The notes under the pieces: model-generated
What the model was told of the DNA's origin: nothing
The model's database searches: none
What the model saw: only the letters and a program-made list of their open reading frames with translations
Source: Burkholderiales bacterium
GTDB taxonomy: Bacteria; Pseudomonadota; Gammaproteobacteria; Burkholderiales; SG8-39
Direction of reading: 5' to 3'
Length of the DNA: 9,128 nt
Assembly (NCBI GenBank): GCA_017880745.1
Contig: JADGRR010000089.1
Span: forward strand, 1 to 9,128
Translations under genes and position numbers: made by a program
In this document: positions 6,195-9,128 of the stretch, piece after piece
How positions within the stretch are numbered: position 1 is the stretch's first letter
How the letters are laid out: each line of letters opens with the position of its first letter

Positions 6195-9128
6195 TCAGCC
6201 TTGAGCCCGGTGAATTCTTACCTCGACCGCATGTTCCATGCGATCGTCAACCAGAGGAACGGCGTCGCCGCGCTGCTCGATGCCGTCAACCGTTACACTG
6301 GTCTTGCTGTCCGCGGCCTGTGTCTGGAGAACGATGATGCGGTAGACCGTTTCCCGGTAGCGGTAATTTAGCCTGAATGTTTCCCAGTCTGCCGGAAGAC
6401 ATGGCGCAAAGCGCAGTTTGTCGACTTCCAGCCTCAGCCCCAGCAGCGATTCGACGATAAGCCGGTACAGCCAACCGGCGGATCCTGTGTACCAGGTCCA
6501 GCCGCCGCGGCCGGTGTGCGGCGCAACCGCATAGACGTCGGCCGCGACCACGTAAGGTTCCACTTTATAGGTGGCAATCGCCGCTTCGGAATTCGCATGG
6601 TTTACCGGGTTGATCATGTCGAACAGTTCCCAGGTGCGCCGGCTGTCGCCCAAGGCAGCGAACGCCATCACCGTCCAGATTGCGGCGTGCGTGTATTGCC
6701 CGCCGTTTTCGCGCACCCCCGGCACGTAGCCCTTTATATAGCCGGGATTCAAAGTCGACTTGTCGAACGGCGGATCCAGGAGCTGGATCAGCGCATGGTC
6801 ACGGCGCACCAGGCGCCGATCCACCGCTGCCATCGCCGTGCGCGAGCGCTCGGGTTCCCCCGCTCCGGACAGCACGGCCCAGCTTTGAGCAATTGCATCG
6901 ATCTGGCATTCGGCGTTGCCCGCCGATCCCAGCGGCGTGCCGTCGTCGAAGTAGGCGCGACGGTACCACTCGCCATCCCAGCCATTGCGCTCGATGTTCT
7001 GGCGCAGTCGTGCGGCCTCTGTCTGACAGCGTTCAACGAAGGACGTGTCGCTGCGCATGCGCGCAAGCTCGGTGAATCGCATCAGCACGTGATACAGGAA
7101 AAAACCCAGCCATACGCTTTCGCCTCTGCCGTGTGCGCCCACGATGTTCATGCCGTCGTTCCAATCGCCGGAGCCGATGAGCGGCAGGCCGTGCTCGCCA
7201 AAGCTGAGACCTCTCAGGACGGCTCGCACACCGTGTTGGTACAAACTGGCCGACTCTTCCGAGCGGCCGGGCAAGTCGTAATACGAGTCCTCGTCGGGGT
7301 TCACCGCCCGGCCCTCGAGGAACGGTACGGGTTCATCCAGCACCCCGGTGTCGCCGCTGCTCAAAACGTAGCGGCACATTGCCAGCGGCAGCCACAGGTA
7401 GTCGTCCGAACAGTGCGTGCGCACGCCGCGATCAGATTTTGGATGCCACCAATGCTGGACATCGCCTTCCCGGAACTGATGCGCCGCACAGCGCAGCAGG
7501 TGCGCGCGCACGAGAGTGGGTTCGGCATGGATGAGCGCCATCGCGTCCTGCAACTGATCGCGGAAACCGAACGCGCCGCCTGATTGGTAGTAGCCGCTGC
7601 GCGCCCACAGGCGGCAGGCCAGCGTTTGATACAAAAGCCAGCCGTTGGTCAGCACGTTGAGGGACTGATCGGGTGTCTCCACCTGTATTGCGCCTAGCGT
7701 GCGCTGCCAGTATTGGCGCACGTTTTCCAGCGTGTCGCGCGCCATCGCCGAGCCGCGGCAGCGCTGCAGCAGCTTGCGTGCATCGGCGAGATTGCGCCCG
7801 GCGCCGAGCCTGAAGATAAACTCGCGCTCTTCCCCTTCGGCGAGCTCGAAGGAAACCTGGATCGCGGCACAGGGATCCAAAGCGGCCCCCACCTTGCCGG
7901 AAAGCCGCGACCGGGTCATCGCCGCGGGATTCATGAGTGTGCCGTTGCGCCCGATGAATTCGGCGCGGTCGCCGCTGAGTGTGCGGGTCGTGTCGTCAAC
8001 GTCGAAGAACGCAATCCGGTCGGCGAACTCGGTGTTGTATGCGTTGCGCGCATAGAACGCGCCGCTAAGCGGATCGATTTCAGTAATCACGTGCATGGTC
8101 GATTTCGGCCGCAGGTCGCCCAGCACCCACTCCACGTAGCCGGTTGCGGAGAGCCGGCGCGCACGGTCCGACTCGTTGCGCACTTTCAATACCGAGAACT
8201 TGACCGCGGCGTCCAGGGCGACATAAACCGTGAGCTCCGAACTGATGCCGCCCTCCGCGTGCTCGAAGCTGCTGTAACCGAAGCCGTGCCGGCTGACGTA
8301 AGGTGCGGCGCCGCGGCTGGGCAATGGCGTAGGCGACCAGAAGTGCCCGCTTTCTTCGTCACGCAGGTAGAAGGCCTCGCCGCCCGCATCGCTTACCGGA
8401 TCATTGCCCCAGGGGGTGAGGCGGAACTCATGGGCATTCTCGCTCCAGGTGTAGGCCATGCCGTTCTCGGAAATGACAGTTCCAAAGTGCGGATTCGCCA
8501 GCACATTCACCCAGGGCGCCGGCGTCACGTGTCCGTGAGCCGTCGTGATGACGTACTCGCACCCATCGGGGGTGAAGCCGCCGAGTCCGTTGGAGAAGAT
8601 CAGATTGCGCCGCGGCAGCTCGGCGGCAGCCGGGAGTTCGGGACGATAGATTCTGGTTGGCACGAAGCGCGAGACTCGCTTCTCGACAAAGCGGCGGCGG
8701 TCGATCTGTTCCGAGCGCGAGACTCGCCTCTCGATAAAGCTGCGCTGATTGATTTGTTCCCCCAGCGCGCCGCGCCGGTCGCTGATGATGGCGCGCGCGA
8801 CCGACTGGACCAGAATGCGGTCCTCGTCCGATATCTGCTCCGCCCGCCGCACGAAGATTCCGCCGGGCCGGTCCATCACATGTGCCTCGAGGCCCACGGC
8901 AATCAGCCCCATGATTTGTTCCTGCAGCACTTGCCGGTAACCGGCGTGATCTTCATTCCAGATCACCAGGTCCACGGTGAGTCCCTTCAAGCGCCAGTAG
9001 GCGTGGGCCTGCACCAGTTGGCGTACCAGATCGATATTCGCCAGGTCGCCAATCTGCAGCAGCACGATCGGCAAATCGCCGGAAATGGCATAGCCCCATA
9101 AGCCGGATTGCCCGCGGCGGTTCTTGAT
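6195..9128 (-). CDS. ndvB: NdvB-like cyclic beta-1,2-glucan synthase, C-terminal part (GH94 domain), 5' end missing
   Basis: The last 977 residues of a protein that in relatives exceeds 2500. These proteins sit in the inner membrane, polymerise UDP-glucose into beta-1,2-glucan with an N-terminal transferase and adjust chain length with a C-terminal GH94 phosphorylase-like domain. The frame is open to the window edge; a TTG at 9074 is internal, because family sequence (RRGQSGLWGYAISGDLPIVL) continues upstream. Visible residues 1-100 are the linker (WNEDHAGY). Residues about 176-430 are the beta-sandwich (SNGLGGFTPDG), about 480-830 the helical barrel, and the rest the C-terminal sandwich. GSGDWNDGM at 7149-7175 carries the family's general-acid Asp (DWND). 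QSGGAFGFRDQLQD and HWWHP are also typical. Residues about 123-154 contain a duplicated 16-residue segment. The symbol is by homology; the full domain order cannot be seen. Confidence 0.85.
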   Translation of the reverse strand: MKNRRGQSGLWGYAISGDLPIVLLQIGDLANIDLVRQLVQAHAYWRLKGLTVDLVIWNEDHAGYRQVLQEQIMGLIAVGLEAHVMDRPGGIFVRRAEQISDEDRILVQSVARAIISDRRGALGEQINQRSFIERRVSRSEQIDRRRFVEKRVSRFVPTRIYRPELPAAAELPRRNLIFSNGLGGFTPDGCEYVITTAHGHVTPAPWVNVLANPHFGTVISENGMAYTWSENAHEFRLTPWGNDPVSDAGGEAFYLRDEESGHFWSPTPLPSRGAAPYVSRHGFGYSSFEHAEGGISSELTVYVALDAAVKFSVLKVRNESDRARRLSATGYVEWVLGDLRPKSTMHVITEIDPLSGAFYARNAYNTEFADRIAFFDVDDTTRTLSGDRAEFIGRNGTLMNPAAMTRSRLSGKVGAALDPCAAIQVSFELAEGEEREFIFRLGAGRNLADARKLLQRCRGSAMARDTLENVRQYWQRTLGAIQVETPDQSLNVLTNGWLLYQTLACRLWARSGYYQSGGAFGFRDQLQDAMALIHAEPTLVRAHLLRCAAHQFREGDVQHWWHPKSDRGVRTHCSDDYLWLPLAMCRYVLSSGDTGVLDEPVPFLEGRAVNPDEDSYYDLPGRSEESASLYQHGVRAVLRGLSFGEHGLPLIGSGDWNDGMNIVGAHGRGESVWLGFFLYHVLMRFTELARMRSDTSFVERCQTEAARLRQNIERNGWDGEWYRRAYFDDGTPLGSAGNAECQIDAIAQSWAVLSGAGEPERSRTAMAAVDRRLVRRDHALIQLLDPPFDKSTLNPGYIKGYVPGVRENGGQYTHAAIWTVMAFAALGDSRRTWELFDMINPVNHANSEAAIATYKVEPYVVAADVYAVAPHTGRGGWTWYTGSAGWLYRLIVESLLGLRLEVDKLRFAPCLPADWETFRLNYRYRETVYRIIVLQTQAADSKTSVTVDGIEQRGDAVPLVDDRMEHAVEVRIHRAQG
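8666..8761 (-). repeat. two-copy 48-base in-frame tandem repeat inside the ndvB-like gene
   Basis: Copies 8666-8713 and 8714-8761 are adjacent and differ at about 9 of 48 positions. They encode two 16-residue units related as FIERRVSRSEQIDRR and FVEKRVSRFVP, highly basic. They sit in the linker between the NRRGQSGLWGYAISGDLP region and the GH94 beta-sandwich. Many of the differences look synonymous or conservative, which suggests an older duplication kept in frame. Confidence 0.75.

Noticed and set aside
6516..7583. 355-residue open frame on the plus strand
   Set aside because: Also antisense to the GH94 domain; composition is typical of a shadow frame.
7713..9101. 462-residue open frame on the plus strand
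   Set aside because: Antisense to the ndvB-like gene, which has clear GH94 motifs; the product has no recognisable fold.

Overview
The window is high-GC bacterial DNA with tightly packed genes. It looks like a betaproteobacterium or a related proteobacterium. This guess rests on base composition and on the resemblance of the ATPase subunits to N-ATPases known from Burkholderia and relatives; no taxonomic marker is present.

Positions 1-5400 (+ strand) hold most of an N-type ATPase operon, the laterally spread 'alternate' F1Fo ATPase whose usual gene order is atpDCQRBEFAG. Visible here are the 3' part of atpC (epsilon), atpQ, atpR, atpB (a), atpE (c), atpF (b with a delta-like C-terminal domain), atpA (alpha) and atpG (gamma). 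The beta gene atpD should lie just before the window. Genes overlap by 4-11 bases at most junctions. The exceptions are a 31-base leader with a good ribosome binding site before atpE and a 3-base gap before atpF. No separate delta gene (atpH) lies among the genes seen here. The products would form a membrane rotary motor: a and a high-copy c-ring in the membrane, b/delta as stator, and alpha, beta, gamma and epsilon as the catalytic head. AtpQ and AtpR are small membrane proteins diagnostic of this type. The c subunit has a carboxylate in both helices (Glu30 and Glu63), the signature linked to the proton-coupled c17 ring of Burkholderia pseudomallei.

Positions 5401-5531 are non-coding and contain a short 9-base repeat run but no convincing terminator or promoter. 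Positions 5532-6164 (+) encode a small class I SAM-dependent methyltransferase of unknown substrate.

Positions 6195-9128 (- strand) encode the C-terminal 977 residues of a very large NdvB-like cyclic beta-1,2-glucan synthase, including its GH94 phosphorylase-type domain. The gene converges on the methyltransferase, and its 5' part lies beyond the window. A small stem-loop followed by T4 on the minus strand may end it.

I see no CRISPR array, tRNA, rRNA, insertion sequence or wholly unfamiliar system. The points most worth a second look are the c-subunit ion site, the b-delta fusion, the Pro/Glu/Lys tails shared at DNA level by atpF and atpA, and a 48-base tandem duplication inside the ndvB-like gene.
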